Shown piece by piece: positions 1-9,204 of a stretch of 64,000 bases of DNA. The position numbers were made by a program, and so were the translations under genes. The stretch covers positions 427,001 to 491,000 of the forward strand of contig JAFEMH010001306.1 of the NCBI GenBank assembly GCA_022495995.1, read 5' to 3'. How positions within the stretch are numbered: the stretch's first letter is position 1; the number at the start of each line of letters is the position of its first letter. The DNA is from Adenophora triphylla var. japonica. Its lineage: Eukaryota; Streptophyta; Magnoliopsida; Asterales; Campanulaceae. The notes below the pieces were generated by a model. That model had not been told where the DNA came from and searched no databases. It saw only the letters and a program-made list of their open reading frames with translations.

Positions 1-1534
1 AGTAGATCAAGAGGGGCTCGTCTTCAACGATAGAACCCACATCATAAACGGGCTCCTCCCCGCGGTCAAGATAGGTGGCCAGATGTTTCTCTAAGGCACA
101 GCGCATCCCGTCGGCAGAGGATGGTTCTGGATAACTATTAGCGGCCACCTTCATCGGGACTGGGCTTGAGGGTTTGGAGAAGGGCCAACCAAATCTGGAC
201 TCAATGACCAAAATATCCCTCTCGGTTCCATCGGGTCAAATTTGTTCGATGGGGAGAGAAGGTCCTGGTAGAGTAGTTCCTAGCCTTCAAGCTTAGGATG
301 CCCCGCCGATTTGGTTCTCGATAATAGGCGTAAAGCCCGGCTGGGTAGGTTCATGACCTAAGAATCTCGCAAACAGCCTATAAAGGAGACAATGGCCCCG
401 ATGGCATTAGGAGTCTGCATAGGCAGCAACGGTTGAACTCAAGGAAGAATTAAAAGAAGGGGTCCAAAGGCACCTCAAGCCATTCTCAAACCGGGCCCCA
501 TAAGACGCAGCTCGTTGTCCTCGCGGACATCTCGCTATGGTTTCGGCCGCAACTTATCCTTATCCTTCAAGCGACATGCCCAAGGGTGCGCGACATCGGA
601 AGGCATTGCGGTCCACATTGTAGACCTCATAGATATCCTCCTCCCGACCAATAGTAGCCACCTCCTTCGCTTTCTTACCGCGGCCACGGCCAGTGGTTCA
701 CCTCGCCAGCCGGCCTCTTGCCTTTATTCCGGCAGGGCCACCACTATCTCCTCCTGAGTCGTGGTCGAAAATGCATCAACTATATTCGTAGTCTCATTAG
801 CCCTCTCGAGGTCCCCGCAGCCCTCCTATCCTCAACCTCGCGGTCATCCTCCTCGGCCTCCGAGCTCGACGAGCCTAAGAGGCCGGTGGCATCACCACGG
901 GCGAGGTTACTTCACCTCATTCTCTCCGCCTCCGGCCTCAAAATTCGGAGGCTCCAGCCTCCTCGCCGCTACTCGCATCGATTGGGTTATTAGGGGCCGC
1001 GGCACATCGGGAAATATGGTCCTCGGGCGTAACATCTAAAGGGTCATTGTGTCCGTGCCCGGTGCCCGCGAATCATTGGTTTGTTCAGATCCATCGGTTC
1101 ACACTTTTCCTGGGCCACAAATTACTTCGGGGACGCGAATCGCTCTCCTCACTAATTCAACGGCGTTCAAAGCTTTGATCTCTCTCGCGGAAACCCGCAC
1201 AAAACCCCATCACAAAATTTCTTAGCCTACGGTGATCCCCCAACACCAGTACATCACGGTTATAAATGTACTTCCTCTTGGCCTCCCACAACCGGGGTGG
1301 GACGAACGGCCCCCAATCATCTTTCTCATAGAAATACAAAAAACTATGCAGGGATAGCCTTATCCACCCTAGTCCTACCTTCCTAAAGATTCCCGCCGTC
1401 CGTTTACAAACGGCAAAGGTATCAGGGGTGGATCCATCTCCTAATTCTATGGGACGGCGGGGTCCAAATTCGCGAGTGGTCATTTTACAAAACCCGTAAA
1501 AGAAAACAAAAGAGATGAAGAAGAAGCACCCCAA
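1..1534 (-). pseudogene. Degenerate antisense gene of element A
   Basis: The minus strand carries discontinuous coding-like stretches. One open segment of about 110 residues begins at an ATG near 1483-1485 and contains a Trp/Tyr-rich core (residues reading DDWGPFVPPRLWEAKRK). Further downstream are Ser/Glu-rich stretches (for example near 960-1000) and a readable stretch at 1-120 ending near a GEEPVYDVGS motif. Frames change between these blocks, so the gene is broken, or has introns I cannot place. A TATA box on the minus strand lies about 185 bp upstream of the first ATG. The family is the antisense accessory ORF of Tat-type gypsy elements. Its function is not known, and I assign none. Confidence 0.5.
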
Positions 1535-1670
1535 TAATTACTTACGAAGAAAGACTTGAAGGTTGGATTCGGAGAACACTAGCACATAATTCGCAGCAAG
1601 AAATTTCTCTCTCAAGGGCTCTTTGAAGGTTTGGAAACGGTAAAAAGGGTTTGAGGTTTAAGGGTTTGGT

Positions 1671-1677
1671 ATTTATA
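1671..1677 (-). promoter_or_regulatory. TATA box of the element A antisense gene
   Basis: The minus strand reads CCTTATAAATACC. It lies upstream of the antisense coding region, in the same relative place as the minus-strand TATAAAT at 26083-26089 in element B. Confidence 0.5.
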
Positions 1678-2069
1678 AGGCCTACCTATACGGGTTAACC
1701 AATTAACCCGTATTAATTAGCCCACAAACCATGCCTTGAACCCTGAACCGTCTCCAAACGTTTGAAAATTCGAAAATTCCGCCGGTTAAGCATTTATTGC
1801 CCCCCTTGGATGACTGACACGTACCCCTGTACGTACCACGCCCCGTCTTTTCATCGCCTGTGGGCCCACTTGGTTAACCGGAGGCACGATGCGAGGGCCC
1901 CGTGTCTCTCATTGGTGCCTCCCGAACGTTCCCATAGGCCCATGGGGCGAAGCAACAACCAACAAAATCGCCAACACTGGTGCTCGCCAAAGCGGCGGTC
2001 TAATCCAACCGAGCTTCTAGTACCTCCTCGCTCAGACCATAAATAATCACACTTGGAGCTAGGGGCCAT

Positions 2070-2970
2070 TGATGAGCCCGGATCTACTGGACCGGGCCCG
2101 CGCTCGATCTGGTCCAAGGAACCAGAGACGTGGCAGTTCCTAGACCGCTGGGGGGGAAGACCGTGGACAGATAGGCCCTTGAGGTCAAGACCGCGTCCCT
2201 CCCCGTATTAATCCTATCAAAGACCGGAAGGATACTGACTGCTATCTTCGTGCCCGCCCGACCTATGACCGTTGGGTCCGTGCCCGCAGATTGTATGTCC
2301 GCAGGGACCCACGCCGCTAGGCATGACCGCTCCATCCGTGCCCGCGTAATTCTTTCGACCGCGGCCACGATGCCGACTGCGGGCACATGTACTGCTTCCT
2401 GTTAATATCAAGCCTTACTGAACAAGTTAGCTTACTGGCTCTGACATGCAAGTTGCCGGCTCCCCCATCACGCATTTAATGCGGCTCAGTCAGGCGCCTA
2501 CTATTTCATTTAATGCGCCAAGCCATCTACACGGATCATGTCCCTTTCAGTCATGCCCCCTCTGACAGTCAATGTTCCCTCCCTGACATGGCCAATTAGC
2601 TGCGGACACGTGTAGCTGGTCAAATACCAAAGTGCCCCCTAGGGCTGATCTCATTGCTTACATCAACAAGCACCACTACATTGCCTATAAATAGAAGGCC
2701 TTTGTCCCCTTGGGCAAGGTAAGTTCCAAATATATCGAGTAAGCCATATTACTCTAAACCCTAAACACACACACACACACTCCAAGGTATTCCAAGCCTT
2801 ATTATCTCAGTATTCTTACTCTCACACCCGAGGGCCTGAGTTGGAGTAACATCCAACTTTGACCTTAACGGTGCTTATTTGTGTTGTGATCTAGGTACAA
2901 ACAAACCACCAAAATATCCTAGCCAGATATCCTTGAACCGCTCCTGACCCTGAAAAGCTAGACGTCATCA
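2070..2970 (+). repeat. 3' LTR of element A
   Basis: The LTR starts TGATGAGCCC and ends GACGTCATCA, giving TG...CA ends. A plus-strand TATA box (TATAAATAG, 2696-2704) separates U3 from R/U5, and a short CA microsatellite lies at about 2767-2780. It aligns with the reverse-strand LTR at 54006-54844 over much of its length, including the region around the TATA box and the ACTTTGACCTTAA block. Confidence 0.85.
2696..2704 (+). promoter_or_regulatory. LTR TATA box (element A)
   Basis: TATAAATAG lies about two thirds of the way into the LTR, the expected position for the retrotransposon promoter on the plus strand. Confidence 0.6.
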
Positions 2971-3715
2971 GATCTCTACGACCACCGGATGTGTCACCGG
3001 AAATGTTGGAAGAGGAGGAGGAGGAGGTGGTGGGGTGTGAAACATTAACGACCTTCTTTGAAATTTGCATTATCTATCCCTCAAATATTATTTTGTCATA
3101 CAATATTACTTTTTTAAGTCAATTGTATATAGAAATTATTGTATATTTTTTTAATTTATTTTTTAAGTGTAAGGTTTTCAAAGAGGCCCCTAATTTCATT
3201 AAAATATGAAAAATAAAGTATGATAGGGGATTAGACCAAAACCATCACCAAAAAAAAAAAAAAAACTGCACAAGACAAAGAAATAAAACAAAAAATGAAA
3301 CAATCCTCGGTGTCTTCTAGATTATCGGTCATTCAATCCGATCTTAGACACATTCTTATCATTTTTTTTTTAAATCGGGATAAATTCATTTTCTTAATCA
3401 TAGTAGTCGTAAAAAAAAAAGTGACTATCCATCCTTGATGCTCATGACGATACATCCACACCTCCCACCATCTCTCCGAAAGCGAGCTTCTGCAAATGCA
3501 AATAGTATTACATCCGAGTGATAGTCTTCCGGCTCAAATCACATTTATCTCGGGTAGACAAAGTAACTGGAAGATTAGTTTGATATGAACCATTAAAATA
3601 ATTAAGATTGGAGCGACGAGCTTTGAGGGGTGTGAGTTAGGAGCCGATGAACTTTGAGCTTGCCAAATTTTTCCCCAATCAAATTAACTTTTGCTTCTCT
3701 ATCTTAAAAAAAGAC
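2971..3715 (+). repeat. Duplicated segment, copy 1 (interrupted by element A)
   Basis: This segment is nearly identical to 5485-6230, from 'gatctctacgacc' to the end at 'aagacag'. Its upstream part is absent because element A inserted at the position corresponding to 5489/5490. It contains the tail of the small reading frame that is complete at 5373-5723. Confidence 0.9.
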
Positions 3716-4718
3716 AGATTGTTAATTTTGTATATATTAATTTTCAAAATTTTAGAATTAAATAAAGAAAATGAAAAGATTAAATATGCAAAATAAATAA
3801 ATCGTGAATATAAATCAAAATTTTATTAAATTTCATTTTTACTTACAAACTTGCCTATTTTTACTTATGTTAAATTAACTTTGATTTATTTATATTTTAA
3901 TATATTCTTATATTTTTATATTATTTTAAAAGTTACTAATTGAATTTCAAATGGATGATTGTGATTGGTGGATGATGGAAAGATTGGCCAATGATATTGT
4001 GCCACTTGGAGTTTTCTAGGAGCTTGAAAAACTTTTGCTATTATATATAGTAGATTGTTAATTTTGTACTATATTAATTTTCAAAATTTTAGAATTAAAT
4101 AAAGAAAATGAAAAGATAAAATATGCACAATAAATAAATCCTGAATATAAATCAAAATTTTATTAAATTTCATTTTTACTTACAAACTTGCCTATTTTTA
4201 CTCATGTTAAATTAACTTTGATTATATTTATATTTTAATATATTCTTATATTTTTATATTATTTTAAAAGTTACTAATTGAATTTCAAATGAATGATTGT
4301 GATTGGTGGATGATGGAAAGATTGACCAAGATATTGTGCCACTTGAAGTTTTCTAGGAGCTTGAAAAATTTTTGCTATTATATATACTAGATTGTTAATT
4401 TTGTATATATTAATTTTCAAAATTTTAGAATTAAATAAAGAAAATGAAAAGATAAATATGCACAATAAATAAATCGTGAATATAAATTAAAATTTTATTA
4501 AATTTCATTTTTAATTACAAACTTGCATGTTTTTACTCATATTAAATTAACTTTGATTATATTTATATTTTAATATATTCTTATATTTTTATATTATTTT
4601 AAAAATTACTAATTGAATTTCAAATGGATGATTGTGATTGGTGGATGATGGAAAGATTGACCAATGATATTGTGCCACTTGGAGTTTTCTAGAAATTTGA
4701 AAAACTTTTGCTATTATA
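3716..4718 (+). repeat. Tandem array of three AT-rich units of about 336 bp
   Basis: Units start at 3716, 4052 and 4389, each with 'agattgttaattttgta', and each ends with a block reading 'gtgattggtggatgatgg' followed by 'ttttctagg'. They differ by scattered substitutions and small indels. No coding potential is seen. The third unit runs directly into a Stowaway MITE. Confidence 0.9.
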
Positions 4719-4720
4719 TA

Positions 4721-4951
4721 CTTCCTCCGTCCAAGTTAATACTTCACAGTTACTATTTACGCGTGGATTAAGGAAAAAAATAATGATATAATATTGTGAG
4801 TGTAAAAGTAAAATAGGAGAGAGAATGAGTGGAGGGAATAGTAAATTATAATGGTGTTGTGGGTATTAAAATAATGTAGGAGACAAAGTATGAAGTATGT
4901 AATTGGACGCCCAAAATAGAAAGAATGAAATATGTAACTGGACGGATGGAG
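4721..4951. mobile_element. Stowaway-type MITE 1
   Basis: The ends are CTTCCTCCGTCC and its inverse GGACGGATGGAG, flanked by TA on both sides. It is a non-autonomous Tc1/mariner-type element with no coding region. A further decayed end (gggacggaggga) lies at about 4974. Confidence 0.8.
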
Positions 4952-5372
4952 TATATGGGGAAGCTTTTATATGGGACGGAGGGAATATTTAAGTCAAATG
5001 TCAATTACATATAAAAGAAAGGGTCAAAATAATGAATTCCTTCATCTTCAACCTCAAACTCATACTCCCCTCAAACTCATGCGAAGTACATGTAACAATA
5101 TCTCCACCCACCACCACTTTCCTCTGCAGCCACCATAACCACCGCCATCCACTGACCAACAACACCACCACCACTAATAAATCCAATTGCCCACATAACC
5201 ATAGCACCTCCGTCTCACCACCATTAAACCAAAACCAATTTCAAAATCACAAATCAAAAACAAGCCACTAAGAACAAATCATCCAAAAATATACGTGTTA
5301 CATATTCAATAAAAATGTTACATCCATTTTTTTTTCAATGATTCTTTAATTTTTATATAAAAAGGGAGAAGA

Positions 5373-5723
5373 ATGAGGCGAAGAGAGAGTAGAAAGAGGA
5401 GTGGTGATGGATCAAGATCTACATCTAGATCTAGATCGAGCGAGAGGAAGAGAGCAGCGAAGACAATAACGAAAATGCCAGAGAGATCTCTACGACCACC
5501 GGATGTGTCGCCGGAAATGTTGGAAGAGGAGGAGGAGGAGGTGGTGGGGTGTGAAACATTAACGACCTTCTTTGAAATTTGCATTATCTATCCCTCAAAT
5601 ATTATTTTGTCATACAATATTACTTTTTTAAGTCAAATGTATATAGAAATTATTGTATATTTTTTAAATTTATTTTTTAAGTGTAAGGTTTTCAAAGAGG
5701 CCCCTAATTTCATTAAAATATGA
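5373..5723 (+). CDS. Unrecognised small Arg/Ser-rich reading frame
   Basis: This is a 116-residue frame. The first about 45 residues are Arg/Ser/Lys-rich (RRRESRKRSGDGSRS and several RS pairs). They are followed by a segment SLRPPDVSPEMLEEEEEEVV with a run of six glutamates, then a hydrophobic AT-rich tail that looks like non-coding sequence read through. It may be a first coding exon ending near the Glu run, or a gene fragment. A TATA-like 'tttatataaaaag' lies only about 25 bp before the ATG, too close for a normal leader. The second half is duplicated at 2991-3209. I do not recognise a family. Confidence 0.25.
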   Translation: MRRRESRKRSGDGSRSTSRSRSSERKRAAKTITKMPERSLRPPDVSPEMLEEEEEEVVGCETLTTFFEICIIYPSNIILSYNITFLSQMYIEIIVYFLNLFFKCKVFKEAPNFIKI

Positions 5724-6230
5724 AAAATAAAGTATGATAGGGGATTAGACCAAAACCATCACCCAAAAAAAAAAAAAAATGAACAAGACAAAAAGAAATA
5801 AAACAAAAAATGAAACAATCCTCGGTGTCTTCCAGATTATCGGTCATTCAATCCGATCTTAGACGCATTCTTATCATTTCTTTTTTAAATCGGGATAAAT
5901 TCATCTTCTTAATCATAGTAGTCGTAAAAAAAAGTGACTATCCATCCTTGATGCTCATGACGATACATCCACACCTCCCACCATCTCTCCGAAAGGCGAG
6001 CTTCTGCAAATACAAATAGTATTACATCCGAGTGATAGTCTTCCGGCTCAAATCACATTTATCCCGGGTAGACAAAGTAACTGGAAGATTAGTTTGATAT
6101 GAACCATTAAAATAATCAAGATTGGAGCGACGAGCTTTGAGGGGTGTGAGTTAGGAGCCGATGAACTTCGAGCTTGCCAAAATTTTTCCCAATCAAATTA
6201 ACTTTTGCTTCTCTATCTTAAAAAAGACAG
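5485..6230 (+). repeat. Duplicated segment, copy 2 (uninterrupted)
   Basis: This is the intact counterpart of 2971-3715. It shows the empty-site sequence for element A. After 6230 the two copies diverge: copy 1 runs into the 336-bp array and copy 2 into unrelated sequence. Confidence 0.9.
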
Positions 6231-6413
6231 GTGTAATGCAGTTGGGCTCAAAGAAGAGAGATGGGCCTCCTTGTTAGCATTTAAATCAACAACCACACAT
6301 AGGCTCCAACAAAATTCTTTCCCTCAAGGGTTGGCCGATCAACAGCCAGGCAACTTGCAGTTGCAGCCAGAGAATTAAGGTTAGATTAAAAAAAAAGCCT
6401 ATCAAAAGAGTTA

Positions 6414-6690
6414 CTCCTTCCGTCCCACAATAAGTGACACAGTTACTGTTTCGCACAGGAATTAAGGAAAAAGTGAAAAGGTTGATGTGTTGTGAGTGTA
6501 GATAGTTGAGTAGGAGAGAGAATGAGTGAAGAGAATAGTAAATTATAATGGTGTTGTGAGTATTAAAATAATGTAGGAGAGAGAATGAGTGGAGGAAATA
6601 GTAAAGATTCTTTGCCATTTTAGGAAGTGTGACTTATCAGTGGGACATCCAAAATGGCAAAGTGTGTCACTTGTTGTGGGACGGAGAGAG
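6414..6690. mobile_element. Stowaway-type MITE 2
   Basis: Ends CTCCTTCCGTCCCACAATAA and the inverse GGGACGGAGAGAG, flanked by TA. The interior is AT-rich with 'aggagagagaatgagtg' motifs shared with MITEs 4 and 5. It shares subterminal 'gtgacacagttactgtt' with MITE 5. Confidence 0.85.
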
Positions 6691-6812
6691 TATATTCTAT
6701 TATTAATACATTTATTCCAATACAAATATTATGCAATGGAGGAAATATTCAATTTATTTTTCTTTCAAAATAAATAAATAAACCCTCCAAAATAATAGGA
6801 CCAAAGGAAATA

Positions 6813-7168
6813 CTCCCTCCGTCCTGCATCAAGCAGTCTCTACTTTCCCTTTGGTCCGTCCTGCATCAAGAAATTCCTTTCCTTAAATGGAAAGTTTTTG
6901 ATATATTTATACTCTTATCATCTTCATATATTTACAAAAAAACCATTACTATTCCTCCCACTCATTCTCTTTCCTATTAAATATTTTTAACTTTTACATT
7001 CTCTCTCCTATTTCCTACCACACATTTAACTTTTACATTCTCTCTCCTATTCCCTACCACACATTTAACTTTTACATTCTCTTTCCTAAAATTTTCTACC
7101 CACTTTAAAAAAATTTCTTAAGAAGCGTGAAATCCCCCCCGAAGACCCTTGGTCTGGGACGGAGGGAG
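6813..7168. mobile_element. Stowaway-type MITE 3
   Basis: Ends CTCCCTCCGTCCTGC and GGGACGGAGGGAG with TA flanks. It is the same subfamily as MITE 11 (62752-63105), sharing an interior with 'ctaccacacatttaac' repeats and a 'cttggtctggg' end. Confidence 0.85.
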
Positions 7169-7274
7169 TAACATTTTTCAGAAACAATGGTGTGCACTCC
7201 AGAATCAGGGGGCAGAATGATCATAAGTTACTGATTTATATGAAATTGTTGGAACAATTTTTTTTTTTTTAAAC

Positions 7275-7860
7275 AAATTCCTATTTTCCCAACCACAATC
7301 CTTTAACAGCTACAACTTGCCTACAACGCATTTCTTACTTCTACATGCTCGCCTCAAAACCAAAGCTCCACCCACTTTTCTAATCAACATATCTTGGCAA
7401 CCTTCACCGTACACCAACTTCAAGATTAACACAAATGGCGCTTCTAAGGAAAATCTTGGTGCTGCAGGAATAGGAGGTATCATTTGCAATCACCTTGAAA
7501 TGTGTGTATGTGGGTATTCTCAAAGTATAGGACATACAATGATATGATTGCAGAGCTTTGGACTATTCGCAACAGTCTTATTTTAGCTTTGGACAATAAC
7601 ATTAAATTACTCTAGGTTGAAACTGAATCTCAGGTGACTTTTACTATGTTATGTAGGATCACGCAGACCCCTCCCCAGCTTTCTAGTTTGGTGACGGATT
7701 GCTAACATCTTTTTGGGTTTTTGAGAGGCTTTGGATCTTTTTTGCTTTCAAGAAAGCTAATGAGGTGACAGACGTTTTGGCTAAAGTTGCAGCTTTCCAT
7801 GATTTCCTAAATTTGATATCTCTTGTTAGCGATCCACCTATGTTGTAAATAGTTTGTTAG
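7275..7860 (+). pseudogene. RNase H-like (RVT_3-type) retroelement pseudogene fragment
   Basis: The plus strand reads an RNase H-like start, W-QPSPYTNFKINTNGA followed by AGIGGIICN, then after a frameshift near 7540 a MIAELWTIRNSLILAL helix. A stop codon follows, and a weak ANEVTDVLAKVA-like C-terminal block lies near 7755-7790. This order is typical of the RNase H domain found at the 3' end of plant non-LTR elements and in derived genes. At least one frameshift and two stops make it non-functional. No flanking reverse transcriptase is visible, so it is an isolated fragment. Confidence 0.6.
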
Positions 7861-7900
7861 TGCTCCACCTTTTATATTGTAAATAGTTTGTTAGGATATA

Positions 7901-8414
7901 CTCCCTCCGACCCAACATTTTATAGATTTTTAGTTTTTCACGGGAATTAAGGAAGTTTTTTTTTTTTTTTTTTTTTTGAGGCTTGCCCACCTTTAGCCTT
8001 TTTTTAAGTCAATTCACAACCAAGCCTTTTTAAGTCAATTTACTAATAAGTCACTCAATTCACTAGAAATTCCCTTAAAATTTCCCCCGTAGGTGCCTAA
8101 TATTAACTAAGTGAGAGATAATCATCCACTCTAACCACTGAGGGGAGTCGAACCCAGGACCTCCGTGTTGGTGTCCCAGTGCTCTGGCCATCAGGTCAAG
8201 TCCTGATGGTTAAGGAGGAAGTATTATATTGAAAGTGTTGTGAGTGTGAAAATAAAATAGGAGAGAGAATGAGTGGAGAGAATAGTAAATTATAATGGTG
8301 ATGTGAGTATTAAAATAATGTAGGAGAGAGTATGAGTGGAGGGAATAGTAAAGATTCCTTTCCATTTTAGGAAATTATATATTATTGTGGGACGCCCAAA
8401 AAAGAAAGTTTATA
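7901..8414. mobile_element. Stowaway-type MITE 4, interrupted by a SINE
   Basis: It begins with TA-CTCCCTCCGACCCAAC at 7901. The interior resumes after the SINE at 8219 with the usual 'aggagagagaatgagtgg' motifs, and runs to 'gtgggacgcccaaaa' near 8400. The right terminus is worn and abuts MITE 5. Confidence 0.7.
7956..8209 (-). mobile_element. tRNA-derived SINE with poly(A) tail, inside MITE 4
   Basis: On the minus strand the element has an A-box-like TGGCCAGAGCACTGGG and a B box GGTTCGACTCC about 30 bp apart near 8140-8195, and ends in a 22-base A run (plus-strand T run, 7956-7977). It is flanked by near-identical 9-bp target duplications, ttaaggaag (7947-7955) and ttaaggagg (8210-8218). 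No coding capacity. Confidence 0.85.
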
Positions 8415-8691
8415 CTCCCTCCGTTCCATAACAAGCGACGCAGTTACTGTTCCGCACGGGAATTAAGGAAAAAGTAAAAAGGTTGATGTGTTGTGAGTGT
8501 AGATAGTTGAGTAGGAGAGAGAATGAGTGAAGAGGATAGTAAATTATAATGGTGTTGTGAGTATTATAATAATGTAGGAGAGAGAATGAGTGGAGGAAAT
8601 ATTAAAGATTCTTTTCCATTTTAGAAAGTGTGACTTATCAGTGGGACGCCCAAAATGACAAAGTGTGTCGCTTGTTAGGGAATGAAGGGAG
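8415..8691. mobile_element. Stowaway-type MITE 5
   Basis: Ends CTCCCTCCGTTCC and GGAATGAAGGGAG with TA flanks. It is a close relative of MITE 2. Confidence 0.85.
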
Positions 8692-9204
8692 TATATTATC
8701 AAGGGACTTAGGGAATATTCAAATAAACTATAAGCCTCGTACGGTTACTTTGGAGCTTGTACAGCTTTTGTAAAATGCTAGTTGTGTTTGGTTTTATGTT
8801 CATATATATTATCTGTTTGAAAAAGAAACAATGGTGACGGGGGTGGGGGTGGGGGTAGGGGGTGGGGGGCTATTAGGCCAAAGTTGCAATCGGAATTTAA
8901 AACAAACATTTATGATGGCAGGCACTCAAACAAGCCCACTTGACATTTTCAATTAATTTCAATTAATAATTCCCTAAAAATAATTTTCAACCAAAATAGC
9001 CAATCATCTCTAGTAGAACTGCAGGCACATTAGCTTGTTCTAATCTAAGCTGGAATTGGTCTCCCTTCAAACCCTAAAATCCTTTTATATTACCCCTGTT
9101 TTCTTGAACTGAATCATTGAATCGTATTCTCCGGTTGAATTGATTTGACTTTTTACACCAAAAATTCAACAAATTATGTGAATCAGGGCCGCCTGTTGTT
9201 GCAT
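8692..9204 (+). promoter_or_regulatory. Upstream region of the CRCK gene
   Basis: This holds a G-rich tract (8839-8869), a TATA-like tttatatta near 9083, and the presumed 5' leader up to the chosen start at 9205. An upstream in-frame ATG at 9145 exists, but the leader before 9205 looks non-coding. Confidence 0.4.

Larger units (their letters stand above)
1..2970 (+). mobile_element. 3' part of a Tat-type Ty3/gypsy LTR retrotransposon (element A)
   Basis: The left part of this element lies outside the window. What remains is a region coding on the opposite strand (1-1534), a purine-containing tract 'ggagctagggg' just before the LTR, and a 901-bp 3' LTR (2070-2970). The same layout, an antisense gene between pol and the 3' LTR, is seen in element B (16316-27091). 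It matches the extra antisense ORFs known in Tat-lineage Ty3/gypsy elements. The LTR is related to the minus-strand LTR at 54006-54844, so A and D belong to one family. The right flank starts gatct, and an uninterrupted copy of the target sequence is present at 5485, which fixes the insertion point. Confidence 0.75.

Noticed and set aside
5001..5271. Overlapping reading frames on both strands
   Set aside because: Low-complexity Thr/Asn/His or Val/Leu/Trp-rich translations of a CCACC-rich tract, with no initiation or splice context.
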